NCBI GenBank assembly: GCA_028727105.1
Contig: JAQYOU010000170.1
Span: 1 to 39,444, forward strand
Direction of reading: 5' to 3'
From: a bacterium
GTDB lineage: Bacteria > Bacillota > Clostridia > Lachnospirales > Lachnospiraceae
DNA length: 39,444 nucleotides
Part shown: positions 1 through 7,438 of the stretch, one piece after another
Numbering within the stretch: position 1 is the stretch's first letter
Layout: every line of letters starts with the position of its first letter
Notes under the pieces: generated by a model
What the model saw: only the letters and a program-made list of their open reading frames with translations
Told to the model about the DNA's origin: nothing
The model's database searches: none
Translations under genes and position numbers: made by a program

Positions 1-533
1 TATGATAAAAGCTTTCCACATTCCACTGATTGCGAATATGTCTCTGTCATACCTGAAAATGTCTGTTTTGCATTGTCAATAATTGCAAACCAGTCCTGTT
101 TTTTATCCCAGAAAGCCTGTTCATCATAAATGCCGGAACAAACTCCATCATATTCTGACTGCGATGCATATGCCTTCATCTTCGAATAGGAAGCCATACC
201 ATGTTTTTCAATCATACCCACATCTTCCATATAAGACATCAGAGCAAACATTTCTAACTCTGTTGCATTATTTGGCTCTACATCATTCACACGAACCTCA
301 TAATCGCCCACTTTAATTATTGGTTCAGCTGGTGTAGAAGAGTCAGCATATTTTGCTAACAATCCTGTGTTCCCTGCTGTTGTAACACCAATTGTTTTTC
401 CATTGTTAGATGATGTAGTCTCTTGTGTTGCAGAACCCATTGTCGTAAACTTTGAAGCTGAATCATTTGAACTGTTCTTACGATAGTACGCATGATAAAA
501 ATCTGTACTGTATCCTACTGCTTCGATACTCAT
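1..533 (-). CDS. Paralogue-array protein, C-terminus cut by window edge
   Basis: The frame is open from an ATG at 533 to the left edge (about 177 codons visible) and follows a strong AAAGGAG site. The N-terminus (MSIEAVGYSTDFYHAYY) carries the short leader shared by the array: a hydrophobic start, a glycine near residue 7, then aromatic Tyr/Phe residues and a Lys/Ser/Thr-rich stretch. The central part (VRVNDVEPNNATELEMFAL) matches the corresponding part of the gene at 6878-7438 (VDPKNCDEIDMFAY), so these two form one subfamily. There is no lipobox, no Sec signal peptide and no membrane segment. A tandem hairpin RNA lies immediately upstream (548-600). I do not recognise a biochemical function; a protein exported by the flagellar apparatus is a guess from the leader and neighbours. 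Confidence 0.8.
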   Translation of the reverse strand, partial: MSIEAVGYSTDFYHAYYRKNSSNDSASKFTTMGSATQETTSSNNGKTIGVTTAGNTGLLAKYADSSTPAEPIIKVGDYEVRVNDVEPNNATELEMFALMSYMEDVGMIEKHGMASYSKMKAYASQSEYDGVCSGIYDEQAFWDKKQDWFAIIDNAKQTFSGMTETYSQSVECGKLLS

Positions 534-547
534 TTTTTCTCCTTTCC

Positions 548-600
548 GCAGTTGCTCTGTCAGTCACAACCGCACCGCTCTCCAGAAAGGTCCGAGCGGT
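548..600 (-). promoter_or_regulatory. Tandem-hairpin leader RNA, copy a
   Basis: Read on the minus strand, hairpin 1 is ACCGCTC (600-594) paired with GAGCGGT (580-574) around a loop starting GGAC. Hairpin 2 follows directly: GCGGTTG (573-567) pairs with CAACTGC (554-548), one G-U, around TGACTGACAGAG. The ribosome site for the gene at 533 begins right after the second stem. Both stems differ in sequence from the other copies but keep pairing, while the loops are conserved. GGA in a hairpin loop is the usual CsrA/RsmA recognition pattern, so translational control is possible (inference). Confidence 0.7.
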
Positions 601-645
601 AAAAAGGCACTGCATCTCAAATTCAATCCTTTGAAATACAATGCC
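601..645 (-). terminator. Rho-independent terminator after the 801-1661 gene
   Basis: On the minus strand a 15-bp stem (GGCATTGTATTTCAA with its partner, three G-U pairs) is followed by a T tract at 605-601. The same terminator is present in the second repeat copy. Confidence 0.75.
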
Positions 646-697
646 ATCCTTGCAAATTATATATCGTCATTTTCGTTCGTTTCATTTAGCAGAAAAA
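601..697. repeat. 97-bp direct repeat, copy 1 (contains a terminator)
   Basis: It matches 4866-4962 at 95 of 97 positions; the differences are at 630/4895 and 661/4926. It contains a rho-independent terminator for minus-strand transcripts (601-645) and a TTCGTTTCA half-motif on the plus strand (676-684). The two copies bracket a 4.2-kb segment carrying a LytTR system, the FlgL/FliD-like gene and one paralogue. Confidence 0.9.
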
Positions 698-752
698 AAA
701 TTTCCGCTTTATGTTATTTTCAAGTGACTGTATCCGGCAGTTACCAGTTTCT

Positions 753-813
753 GCAATTCCGTCTGTCAGTCCGCATTGCCTATGCTGTTATTCGTAATTT
801 TTATCCAACATAG
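753..813 (-). promoter_or_regulatory. Tandem-hairpin leader RNA, orphan copy e
   Basis: It overlaps the stop codon of the 801-1661 gene. Hairpin 1 pairs 813-806 with 787-780, with one mismatch, and GGA sits at the 5' side of the loop. Hairpin 2 pairs GCAAT (779-775) with ATTGC (757-753) around GGACTGACAGAC. No gene follows before the terminator, so this looks like a leftover from a lost paralogue. Confidence 0.5.
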
Positions 814-1661
814 TTACTGCCTTCAGCAAAGTCCGTCATAACATTTGCTTCATAAACGGCAGACACCTGGGACATCTTCCTTTCATTGTTCCATGATTGT
901 AAAACTCGGCTTCTTTCCTGTTCCTGCTTTGCTATCTTTTCATTCAACATTTCCTGCTGCTCTTTTCTCCGTAAAATAGCACGTTTTTCTGCACTTTGTT
1001 CCTGCTCCTTCTGCAATTTTTCTAATCTTTCGTGCCTTTTTTCCCACCATGATTCTTCATTGGAACCAAATAAGGACCTCTTACCGGAACTGTTCATCGG
1101 AATCCCCTGTCCCAGATGTTCTTCAATGGACGCACCAAATTTTTCTGTGTGATAAGAAGGAGAATATCCCGGCATTGATGCAAAGGGAATATTGACCGAG
1201 CGATCCTCCGCTGTATATCCTAAGACCCACGCTTCATAATCAGGATCATTCTTCATTTGCTCCCAGCCTTTTTCTGTAATCGACCATACATTTACATCAT
1301 TTTTCTGTGACCAGTCATAAGGAATGCTGTTCATTAAACTGGTAAAGAACTTCTTGTATTCCTCCATGGTCATATCCTCTCTGGACACATTCTCCACACC
1401 ATTCTTTTCAAGTACTTTCTTTCCGGCGCGGATCTGACTGTCTACATGCGCTGCCTGATCCGGATGTTTCTTCTTATATTCCTCCGTCACACGTTCGACA
1501 TCCTTTTTCGATGCACTCTTTTCTGCTCCTGCATCAATTCCCACTTTTTTGGTCTCTTTATTTGCGATCATGTCTGCAAAATCTGTTCCTGAGGTATTTT
1601 TCTGTATCTTTTCGGTTACCTGCCATGCAAAATATCCTGTACCAATTCCATAAACGCTCAT
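801..1661 (-). CDS. Paralogue-array protein with long coiled-coil C-terminus
   Basis: A 286-residue soluble protein of unknown function. The ATG at 1661 follows GGAGGATACAGCA. The N-terminus (MSVYGIGTGYFAWQVTEK) has the array leader, followed by a TSGTDFADMIA segment resembling SKTNFAQQL and STSFTESLQ in the paralogues. Residues of about 100-150 (MTMEEYKKFF ... GWEQMKNDPDYEAWVLGY) closely match the decayed gene at 7712-8216, so the two are one subfamily. Residues of about 205-265 are rich in Glu, Lys, Gln and Arg and should form a coiled coil. There is no Sec signal or membrane segment. It lies downstream of the FlgL/FliD-like gene and is probably cotranscribed with it from the LytTR-type promoter near 2,510. 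Export through the flagellar route is inference. Confidence 0.85.
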   Translation of the reverse strand: MSVYGIGTGYFAWQVTEKIQKNTSGTDFADMIANKETKKVGIDAGAEKSASKKDVERVTEEYKKKHPDQAAHVDSQIRAGKKVLEKNGVENVSREDMTMEEYKKFFTSLMNSIPYDWSQKNDVNVWSITEKGWEQMKNDPDYEAWVLGYTAEDRSVNIPFASMPGYSPSYHTEKFGASIEEHLGQGIPMNSSGKRSLFGSNEESWWEKRHERLEKLQKEQEQSAEKRAILRRKEQQEMLNEKIAKQEQERSRVLQSWNNERKMSQVSAVYEANVMTDFAEGSNYVG

Positions 1662-1762
1662 TGCTGTATCCTCCGATGTTTAGAAGTAGTCCCCGTATTC
1701 ATGTAGCTGTAATTATTTGAAATCTCCATTGTCCTAATCCTTTTTCAATTCGAATCCATTCA

Positions 1763-2434
1763 TTAACCCCAAAAATTATATTTACTTTCTTCAAAGGATC
1801 CCATGTATGCCGAACCATTTGAAGTATACCGACTGGAAGCGCTCATTACATTGACAGAAGCATTCTGATTGATGCGATTACTGATAAAACTGAGTTTTGA
1901 GACGAATCCAGATTCACTCCCCAATGCTTTCTTTAGAGCATCAGCATCTGCATTCTGTAAAGTTTTCTCATTCACAGCTAGACTTCCATCCTTCTCCTGT
2001 GTAATTCCTATACCTTTTAATGCTTCCTTGCTGCCTGTCGAAATTTCTTTTAACTGCTGGCGGTAAAATTCATTCATCGTTCCGCCTGTTATCTTAAGCT
2101 GCTTCATTGTGGCATTATATCCTTCAATCATTTTGCTGATATCGGAAAGAATATCTTTTGTATTTCCGCCTTCTTTTGCTTTGTCATATATAGAGTCCTT
2201 CGCAGAATCTGTAAGTTTCGAAGCATATTTATTTAGATTTTCTGATAGGTCTTCCAACTTTGAATAATTACTTTTCTTCAAAATCTTAGAGGCACTGGTG
2301 CTGGTATTATTTCCGATGCTTCCTAACAATCCTGACGATGATTTATGATTCAAAATATTCAGTAAAGATGTTCCTTGAAGTGAAATGCCGCTTTTTGCCG
2401 CTGATTTTGCTAACATTTGATTTGTGATTCTCAT
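1763..2434 (-). CDS. FlgL/FliD-like flagellar hook-associated-type protein
   Basis: A 223-residue protein. The ATG at 2434 follows AGGAGG with good spacing. It begins MRITNQML, the typical start of FlgL (hook-filament junction protein). The C-terminal third (LKGIGITQEKDGSLAVNE, then DADALKKALG) follows the FliD filament-cap pattern of 'lxxlGIt...dGtLsvde..L..al'. It is far shorter than a true FliD and has no D0/D1 pair long enough for filament assembly, so it is more likely an accessory or secreted protein carrying a flagellar export signal. It sits directly downstream of a LytTR-type direct repeat (2511-2540), separate from any flagellar operon in the window. It provides the main reason to link the array to the flagellar export system. 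Confidence 0.6.
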   Translation of the reverse strand: MRITNQMLAKSAAKSGISLQGTSLLNILNHKSSSGLLGSIGNNTSTSASKILKKSNYSKLEDLSENLNKYASKLTDSAKDSIYDKAKEGGNTKDILSDISKMIEGYNATMKQLKITGGTMNEFYRQQLKEISTGSKEALKGIGITQEKDGSLAVNEKTLQNADADALKKALGSESGFVSKLSFISNRINQNASVNVMSASSRYTSNGSAYMGSFEESKYNFWG

Positions 2435-2510
2435 CCTGCAACCTCCTCATATTTGCAATACTTTTTTCTGATTTTTATATCGCCACTTTTCCTTTTCAAT
2501 TTCATCCAAT
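2435..2510 (-). promoter_or_regulatory. Promoter region of the FlgL/FliD-like gene
   Basis: Minus-strand reading shows a good -10-like hexamer (TATAAA, around 2477-2482) but no consensus -35, as expected for a promoter needing an activator. The LytTR-type repeat at 2511-2540 lies immediately upstream. Confidence 0.45.
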
Positions 2511-2540
2511 TGTAACGAACCGTCTTTTGCATGTAACGAA
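2511..2540 (-). promoter_or_regulatory. LytTR-type direct repeat upstream of FlgL/FliD-like gene
   Basis: Two perfect copies of TGTAACGAA on the plus strand (2511-2519 and 2532-2540; TTCGTTACA on the minus strand) start exactly 21 bp apart. Two 9-bp repeats separated by 12 bp is the known layout for LytTR-family activators such as AgrA. The motif resembles that upstream of the second regulator (11433-11462). Confidence 0.75.
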
Positions 2541-2574
2541 AAAAAAAATCAGCAGGCGTATTACCCACTGATTT
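2541..2574 (-). terminator. Terminator downstream of the first LytTR/GHKL pair
   Basis: On the minus strand AAATCAG pairs with CTGATTT around a short GC-containing interior, followed by a run of eight or more T. The T tract ends where the LytTR repeat of the next unit begins. Confidence 0.8.
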
Positions 2575-2607
2575 CATCCTTTTTTATTAAATGCCCCTGC
2601 CATATGA

Positions 2608-4089
2608 CTATAGATCCACCCTTTTTTGAAGCATGACTGCAAGTTCAAATTCTTTATCTCTTATTGTTGTTTCCGCTTTTCCATAATATTTTTCTGCACA
2701 TACTTCAATATTCCGAAGTCCCAGACCATGATTCCCGGAATCAGGTTTTGTTGTGCTCAGTCTGCCATCGATTCTATTTCTGGCAAGTGTTCCATCAAAA
2801 CTGTTTTTTATAACGATAAAAAACATATTTTCACGACGGTAAGCATTCAATTCTATGGTTTTGTTACCTTCTTTTTGTCTCTTGCAGGCCTCGAATGCAT
2901 TATCCAGTGCGTTGTTAATGATAATGCTTAGATCGAATGCCTCGATGTTCATATCAGAAGGAAAAATAAAGTCAGCCTGAAAATCGATATGATTCTTTTT
3001 GGTCAGCTGGACATATCTTTGGATGATGACATCAGTCACCGGATTACCAGTATTGTATTTCATATCCAGTTGTTCAACGGAAGTCTGCAAGGAATCCAGA
3101 TATTGTTTTAACGCTGTCTGATCTGAATGCTTTCCTGACGCCTCATTCATCAATGCGTCCATATCAGCTATGTAATTTTTCATATCATGTTTCATACCAC
3201 GAATCCCGGCATATAGGTTCTCTATTTCTCCGATATGCTGTTCCATTTCTTTGATTCTGTCCTGATAAACACTGACTTCAATTTTCTTATCGCTTTCATC
3301 TATGAGTTTCCGCAGCATTTTCGCAACAAGAATAATCATGGTGATGCATAACAAGGAAGTGCATGGAATCAGGAAGTTCATCTCCGGACGATTATTTAAC
3401 AGCAACTGCATATCGTTTCCATCCACCCAGAACATTATGCTGCGAATCATCAGACACAACAATAATCCTATCACGCTGGGAAATAATAAGAAAATTAATT
3501 CTGACTTTTGATATGCCTCTTTCATTTCCAGATATTTTTTTATCTGCTTAATAATTTTGTATGCGAAAAACAGAATTGTGAAATTGAACAGCATATTCCA
3601 GATGATTTCTATGACAGAAGCTGCTGCATAAAACATCTTTTCTCCATACATCTGCTTATCCACACATAGATATTGATTCAAATGCATCAATTTCTCAAAT
3701 ATCCACAAAAAGATCGGATGAAAGGCAAATTTCAGGAGTTCGATTACAGAATAAAAGGTCACAACATAGTAAACAATTTTCAGCCTTTCTTCTTTCAGTA
3801 ATAACATACTTACTGCTAAAGTAATCAGCATACTTACCAATACAGGTATAATGCTCTGGCGGCTGTTATTCATTATCATCCTGTTTCCGTACAATATGCT
3901 TTTTACCATGTTTGAATAGTGCAAAATCATCTGGATTGCCACATATTGTGTCAACAGTATTGCATGATTCGTATATAATTTCTTAAATGGAAAGCGTGCC
4001 TGTGCTGCTTTCAACAACATAATCAGTAATAATCCCTGAACAACATAGATTGTAACATCTAAAAAAACATACAGTATAGCTTTCATCAC
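2608..4089 (-). CDS. GHKL-type sensor histidine kinase (AgrC-like)
   Basis: About 493 residues. The N-terminal half has six or so hydrophobic membrane segments; a coiled linker follows. The kinase part has a KHDMKN phospho-acceptor box (GIRGMKHDMKNYIADM), an N box (IINNALDNAFEAC) and a G box (HGLGLRNIE), as in GHKL kinases that sense peptides in agr/com-type systems. It starts at GTG 4089 or ATG 4086, with AGGAGG lying inside the end of the upstream regulator gene, so the pair is translationally coupled. It should phosphorylate the LytTR regulator at 4093-4806. No AgrB protease or peptide precursor is visible next to it, so its signal is unknown. Confidence 0.93.
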   Translation of the reverse strand: MMKAILYVFLDVTIYVVQGLLLIMLLKAAQARFPFKKLYTNHAILLTQYVAIQMILHYSNMVKSILYGNRMIMNNSRQSIIPVLVSMLITLAVSMLLLKEERLKIVYYVVTFYSVIELLKFAFHPIFLWIFEKLMHLNQYLCVDKQMYGEKMFYAAASVIEIIWNMLFNFTILFFAYKIIKQIKKYLEMKEAYQKSELIFLLFPSVIGLLLCLMIRSIMFWVDGNDMQLLLNNRPEMNFLIPCTSLLCITMIILVAKMLRKLIDESDKKIEVSVYQDRIKEMEQHIGEIENLYAGIRGMKHDMKNYIADMDALMNEASGKHSDQTALKQYLDSLQTSVEQLDMKYNTGNPVTDVIIQRYVQLTKKNHIDFQADFIFPSDMNIEAFDLSIIINNALDNAFEACKRQKEGNKTIELNAYRRENMFFIVIKNSFDGTLARNRIDGRLSTTKPDSGNHGLGLRNIEVCAEKYYGKAETTIRDKEFELAVMLQKRVDL

Positions 4090-4092
4090 ATC

Positions 4093-4806
4093 CTATGTCC
4101 TCCTTAGAAAATTCATATATGCAGTTACAAAATCATTATATTTCTGCTTTGACAAGAAAACTTTCTCCCCATTTTTTAATTCTATATTCGTGTGGTCATA
4201 GCGGTCAATTTCCTGTAAATTCACTAAAAATCCCCGATGCGAGCGAAAGAAGTTGTCCCCAAGTTTGCTCTCCAAAACTTCCATTTTTTCATAAAAACTA
4301 TAGGTTTTTTCCTTCATATTTTTTATGTGCAAAACAATTTTTCTTGCGTCATTCTCTGCATAAATGATATTATTCGCCGGTATCTTGATGTAATTACCAG
4401 CTATTTTTATAATCAGTGGTTCTGCATTCTTTTCTCTCTGGATCTGACTGATCGCCTTGTCCATTACTTCCATGAATTTCTGTTCATCGACCGGTTTCAA
4501 AAGATAATGGAATGCCCCTACATCATAGCCTTCAAACACATACTCCTTCAATGCCGTCACAAAAATAATGATTGCATCCGATTTTTCTCTGATTTTTTTT
4601 GCAACGTCCATGCCATTTAATATACCTGTATCATGATTCTGATTCAGAGAAATATCCAGCAGAATCATATCATACTCTCTCTGATCAGATAGCAATTCCT
4701 CACCATCAGCAAACACACAGACGTCTGCATCCGTGCATTTTTCTGTTAATTTCTTTAGATATTCTCTTATTGGCTGTTCATCATCACATATTGCTATTTT
4801 CATCAT
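4093..4806 (-). CDS. LytTR-family response regulator (AgrA/LytR-like)
   Basis: A 237-residue regulator. Residues 1-120 are a receiver domain with the acidic pair (ICDDE), the phospho-acceptor Asp in MILLDISL, the Thr in FVTALKEY and the Lys in YLLKPVDE. Residues of about 135-235 are a LytTR DNA-binding domain (FFRSHRGFLVNLQEI). Ribosome site GGAGTGAAGTAA lies before the ATG; the second Met, 3 nt downstream, is an alternative start. It is encoded directly upstream of its kinase. Upstream lie the second 97-bp repeat with its terminator and a small dyad (4826-4853). Unlike the second LytTR regulator, no 21-bp-period repeat is visible before it. Confidence 0.95.
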   Translation of the reverse strand: MMKIAICDDEQPIREYLKKLTEKCTDADVCVFADGEELLSDQREYDMILLDISLNQNHDTGILNGMDVAKKIREKSDAIIIFVTALKEYVFEGYDVGAFHYLLKPVDEQKFMEVMDKAISQIQREKNAEPLIIKIAGNYIKIPANNIIYAENDARKIVLHIKNMKEKTYSFYEKMEVLESKLGDNFFRSHRGFLVNLQEIDRYDHTNIELKNGEKVFLSKQKYNDFVTAYMNFLRRT

Positions 4807-4865
4807 TTACTTCACTCCGTGTTGATTCATACGATCTTCGTCATCAACAAAAATGCGAGACCCCA

Positions 4866-4910
4866 AAAAAGGCACTGCATCTCAAATTCAATCCGTTGAA
4901 ATACAATGCC
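4866..4910 (-). terminator. Rho-independent terminator of the right-hand paralogue operon
   Basis: Same 15-bp stem with G-U pairs and T tract as in the first repeat copy. It would end transcripts coming from the array at 5036-9057. Confidence 0.75.
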
Positions 4911-4962
4911 ATCCTTGCAAATTATGTATCGTCATTTTCGTTCGTTTCATTTAGCAGAAAAA
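4866..4962. repeat. 97-bp direct repeat, copy 2 (contains a terminator)
   Basis: Second copy of the 601-697 repeat with two substitutions. Here it separates the end of the 5036-5371 gene from the LytTR regulator at 4093-4806. Confidence 0.9.
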
Positions 4963-5035
4963 GTAAATTCTCATGTGAACTTATTTCACATCTACGAAAC
5001 TGGAATCTATCGGCTTGATTGAAAAAATAGCATTT

Positions 5036-5371
5036 TTACAATCCCAGAATGGTGAAACAATCATGCTCTAAAAATACTTGTTCTAGCCACTCATTTGCTT
5101 CATAATAAACTTCTTTTGATTCTGTGTCTGCATTCTGCATTACATTTCCTATTTTTATCCACGCATCTTTATTTATTTCAGTTTCCTTATATGGATCATA
5201 ATGAGGCACTACCATTTTAATCGCTTCTACAAATCCTCTATGTTCAAACATAACATCATCATGGATTAATAAAGAATCTTCTTTCCAAAAAGTAGATCCA
5301 TCCCATTTTCCTTTATAAAACTCATGGTAACATGTGCCCGTTTTTTCACTATTTTTAATAAAGAATTTCAC
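5036..5371 (-). CDS. Small acidic unknown protein at the end of the paralogue operon
   Basis: A 111-residue soluble protein starting at GTG 5371, seven bases after AGGAGG. I do not recognise the family. It is rich in Glu, Asp, Trp, Tyr and Phe, has no signal peptide or membrane segment, and lacks the array leader, so it is not a normal paralogue. It is preceded by a copy of the tandem-hairpin leader (5389-5442) and followed by the repeat/terminator at 4866-4962, so it is the last gene of the operon. Size and acidity resemble immunity or chaperone partners of secreted proteins, but that is only inference. Confidence 0.75.
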   Translation of the reverse strand: MKFFIKNSEKTGTCYHEFYKGKWDGSTFWKEDSLLIHDDVMFEHRGFVEAIKMVVPHYDPYKETEINKDAWIKIGNVMQNADTESKEVYYEANEWLEQVFLEHDCFTILGL

Positions 5372-5388
5372 TCCTTAGCCTCCTGCAT

Positions 5389-5442
5389 GCGGCTCCTCTA
5401 TCAGTCAGAATTGCCATGCTTTCTCATCCTAAGTCCAAGCAT
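5389..5442 (-). promoter_or_regulatory. Tandem-hairpin leader RNA, copy b
   Basis: Hairpin 1 pairs ATGCTT (5442-5437) with AAGCAT (5421-5416), loop starting GGAC. Hairpin 2 keeps the 5' arm GCAATTC and the loop TGACTGATAGAG, but its 3' arm (GAGCCGC) pairs only partly. An alternative GCATGGC/GCC-CATGC pairing would compete with hairpin 1. The AGGAGG of the next gene lies just downstream. Confidence 0.55.
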
Positions 5443-5443
5443 C

Positions 5444-6178
5444 TTAAATATTTTCTATCACGCTCTTACTAAATGTACTGATTGCATTTTCATACGCTGC
5501 AACCGCTGGTGTCATAACCTGTGGCTGATTAACAATATAAAGATTGCTTGTATCAGACAATTGCTTTTGCAATGCTTCTGTCAGCATCTGTTTTTGATAA
5601 TGGTGCTCCACTATCTGTCTTTGTTGTTCCGCTGCTTCCTGACTGTGCTCTAAACTTGCCTTTCTTTGTGCCGCTTCCTTTTCTCTCTTCGCTTTATTGA
5701 TTGCATTCACTTCTGCTACACGCTCTGGAGAGTCACTGCACCCACCGATATATGTCACACTTCCGTCCTCATGTACTACCACCCCACCCGGTTCGTAAAC
5801 TAGCCCTTTTGCTGCAAACGAAGCACTTAACTGAGGAGTAGCTTCAAAGAAGTCATCTATTTTTTTTTCATAATAAGCAGCCTTTTCCGGGTCATTTGCC
5901 ATTTGTTCCAAAATGTTAGGAGCAATAATAACATCATTTCCACTCATACTTTTTCCAATTCCATCAAGGCTTGCCTGATCTTTTCCTACACTTTGGATAG
6001 TTACTTTACCATACTTTGATATCAGATATTTCGTATAAACATCTACATTTGATGTATCTGCTTTAGCTGCTCCCTGCAAGCTTTCCGTAAAGCTCGTACT
6101 ACTTGCAGTGGTTTTCTGTGTCTTGCTTGTATACTGATATGCACTGTTCAAAATATTACCTACATTGTTAACATTCAT
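5444..6178 (-). CDS. Paralogue-array protein, 'STFSKSVIENI' subfamily
   Basis: About 244 residues from the ATG at 6178, which has AAAGGA upstream; an in-frame ATG at 6196 has no ribosome site. It overlaps the upstream gene's stop by 11 bp, so translation is probably coupled. The leader is MNVNNVGNILNSAYQY. The middle (IIAPNILEQMANDPEKAAYYE, then GVVVHEDGSVTYIGG) and the C-terminus (AYENAISTFSKSVIENI) align closely with the gene at 8308-9057. Between them is a Glu/Lys/Gln-rich helical segment of about residues 160-215. There is no Sec signal or membrane segment. I recall similar Lachnospiraceae proteins filed under domains of unknown function but cannot give a secure number. Confidence 0.87.
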   Translation of the reverse strand: MNVNNVGNILNSAYQYTSKTQKTTASSTSFTESLQGAAKADTSNVDVYTKYLISKYGKVTIQSVGKDQASLDGIGKSMSGNDVIIAPNILEQMANDPEKAAYYEKKIDDFFEATPQLSASFAAKGLVYEPGGVVVHEDGSVTYIGGCSDSPERVAEVNAINKAKREKEAAQRKASLEHSQEAAEQQRQIVEHHYQKQMLTEALQKQLSDTSNLYIVNQPQVMTPAVAAYENAISTFSKSVIENI

Positions 6179-6752
6179 TTTCAATTTTCCTTTCATATTC
6201 CGCTGCCATAATCTGCATAATAGATTCCAAATTGTTCTCTGTCACTTGGTAATCTGTATCACTATACTTTTGAAACGATTCACTTATTGACTTTTCATTA
6301 ACTATTTTTTTATCCTTTTCATTTCCTATTTCATTCGGATAACCCTCCAGCCAATAAAGTGTGCTTCCATCCGGATATATGATCATTCCAGCGCTTTTTA
6401 CCGGCGGCGATAATGCCTGTATTTCTTTCTGAGATTCAGAACTGCAAAATTCTTCAATTTTACTCAACACGCTCTTCTTCAAAGCTGGATCACTCTCCAT
6501 TTTTGATAATGTTTCTGGGAAAATTATGACATAATTTGTACCTCTCATATCATATTCATCAAGCAACTGCTGACAACTTACTATGTTACCTACATTTAAT
6601 GTTACATTATAGTTATTACCAATTTCTTCTGCTAATTCTCCACCTGTAATTTTTTCAAATAATTCCTTGAAGTCATTTTCTGCAGTTCTTACCCTATTAA
6701 CATTTTTTTGCATTGCAATACTATTCAATATTCCAAGTGCTTGTATAGCCAT
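6168..6752 (-). CDS. Paralogue-array protein, short variant
   Basis: A 194-residue protein with the leader MAIQALGILNSIAMQKN, the same start as the broken copy at 7598-7693 (MDIQALGILNNIAVKEN). The middle (YVIIFPETLSKMESDPALKKSVLSKIEEF, then GMIIYPDGSTLYWLEG) has the same layout as 'IIAPNILEKMANDPEKAAYYE ... GVVVHEDGSVTY' in the longer subfamily. It is therefore a diverged member lacking the long C-terminal helix. The ribosome site is weak (AAAGGG, spaced far from ATG) and a tandem-hairpin leader lies upstream (6795-6867). The next gene starts inside its last codons. Function unknown. Confidence 0.83.
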   Translation of the reverse strand: MAIQALGILNSIAMQKNVNRVRTAENDFKELFEKITGGELAEEIGNNYNVTLNVGNIVSCQQLLDEYDMRGTNYVIIFPETLSKMESDPALKKSVLSKIEEFCSSESQKEIQALSPPVKSAGMIIYPDGSTLYWLEGYPNEIGNEKDKKIVNEKSISESFQKYSDTDYQVTENNLESIMQIMAAEYERKIENEC

Positions 6753-6794
6753 ATTTTCAAAAACCCTTTCTGTAAAAATGTTTCCTTATCTTCT

Positions 6795-6867
6795 GCAATT
6801 CCTCTGTCAGTCAGAATCGCTATACACAATATTGTGCTATATGCTCCCTCACTAAGAGTCCAAGCAC
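6795..6867 (-). promoter_or_regulatory. Tandem-hairpin leader RNA, copy d
   Basis: Hairpin 1 pairs GTGCTT with GGAGCAT (6867-6862 with 6847-6841, two G-U pairs), loop starting GGAC. A small extra palindrome (CACAATATTGTG) follows. Hairpin 2 pairs GCGATTC (6820-6814) with GAATTGC (6801-6795), one G-U, around TGACTGACAGAG. It precedes the 6168-6752 gene by about 40 nt. Confidence 0.65.
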
Positions 6868-6877
6868 CCTAACTATT

Positions 6878-7438
6878 TTACTGCTCCATAAAATCCCAAA
6901 ACTGCTTATAATCCAGATACCCTTTCAGATTTCCGGCATGATACTGCATCTGCATCATTTCCTTAACAATATCTATCCAGTTTTCCTTATCAAATAAGCT
7001 GCCACCGCTATTTGAACTGTCATTGCCAGACTTAGCCCCCATAAATGCTCTTTGTGCACTCGGACATTTGCCACTTGCTGTTAAATGACTGGAATATGCA
7101 AACATATCAATTTCATCACAGTTCTTAGGGTCAACCTTTGAGATGTCAACCATCCTTTCGGTCACATTTTCTGCCGCATCCCATATTTTCACTTTATATA
7201 CCGGGTTTGCAGGGTCAAAGTCCTTTGTTTTATACACAGTAACCGAGCTGTCATGGTCTCCCATAGAACCGATTGCTTCGCCATCTTCCATGTTTGATAT
7301 GTACAACGTGATGCCCGTGCCCTGTGTACTTTTAACATTGCCCATCTGCCCTGAAAACTTCTTTGAAATCGTGTTTTTTTCTGTTATGCTTTCATATCCT
7401 ACTGTATAACCTGTTGTTCCAATTCCATTAACATTCAT
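6878..7438 (-). CDS. Paralogue-array protein, 'EMFA' subfamily
   Basis: A 187-residue protein from the ATG at 7438, preceded by GGAGGATATTTTGAA. A further upstream in-frame ATG (7555) lies in remnant sequence of another gene and lacks a good ribosome site, so I reject it. The leader is MNVNGIGTTGYTVGYE. The central part (VDPKNCDEIDMFAYSSHL) matches the left-edge gene at 1-533. The C-terminus is rich in Met, Gln, Tyr and Trp. There is no signal peptide or membrane segment. Function unknown; a flagellum-exported protein is inferred from context only. Confidence 0.78.
   Translation of the reverse strand: MNVNGIGTTGYTVGYESITEKNTISKKFSGQMGNVKSTQGTGITLYISNMEDGEAIGSMGDHDSSVTVYKTKDFDPANPVYKVKIWDAAENVTERMVDISKVDPKNCDEIDMFAYSSHLTASGKCPSAQRAFMGAKSGNDSSNSGGSLFDKENWIDIVKEMMQMQYHAGNLKGYLDYKQFWDFMEQ

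Noticed and set aside
601-697. TTCGTTCG/TTCGTTTCA motifs in the 97-bp repeat as a LytTR site
   Set aside because: The motifs have no partner 21 bp away and point in the opposite direction to the genes; only a half-site remains.
4597-5020. Plus-strand reading frames over the regulator and the repeat
   Set aside because: They are antisense to the LytTR regulator and repeat, with no ribosome site or recognisable protein.
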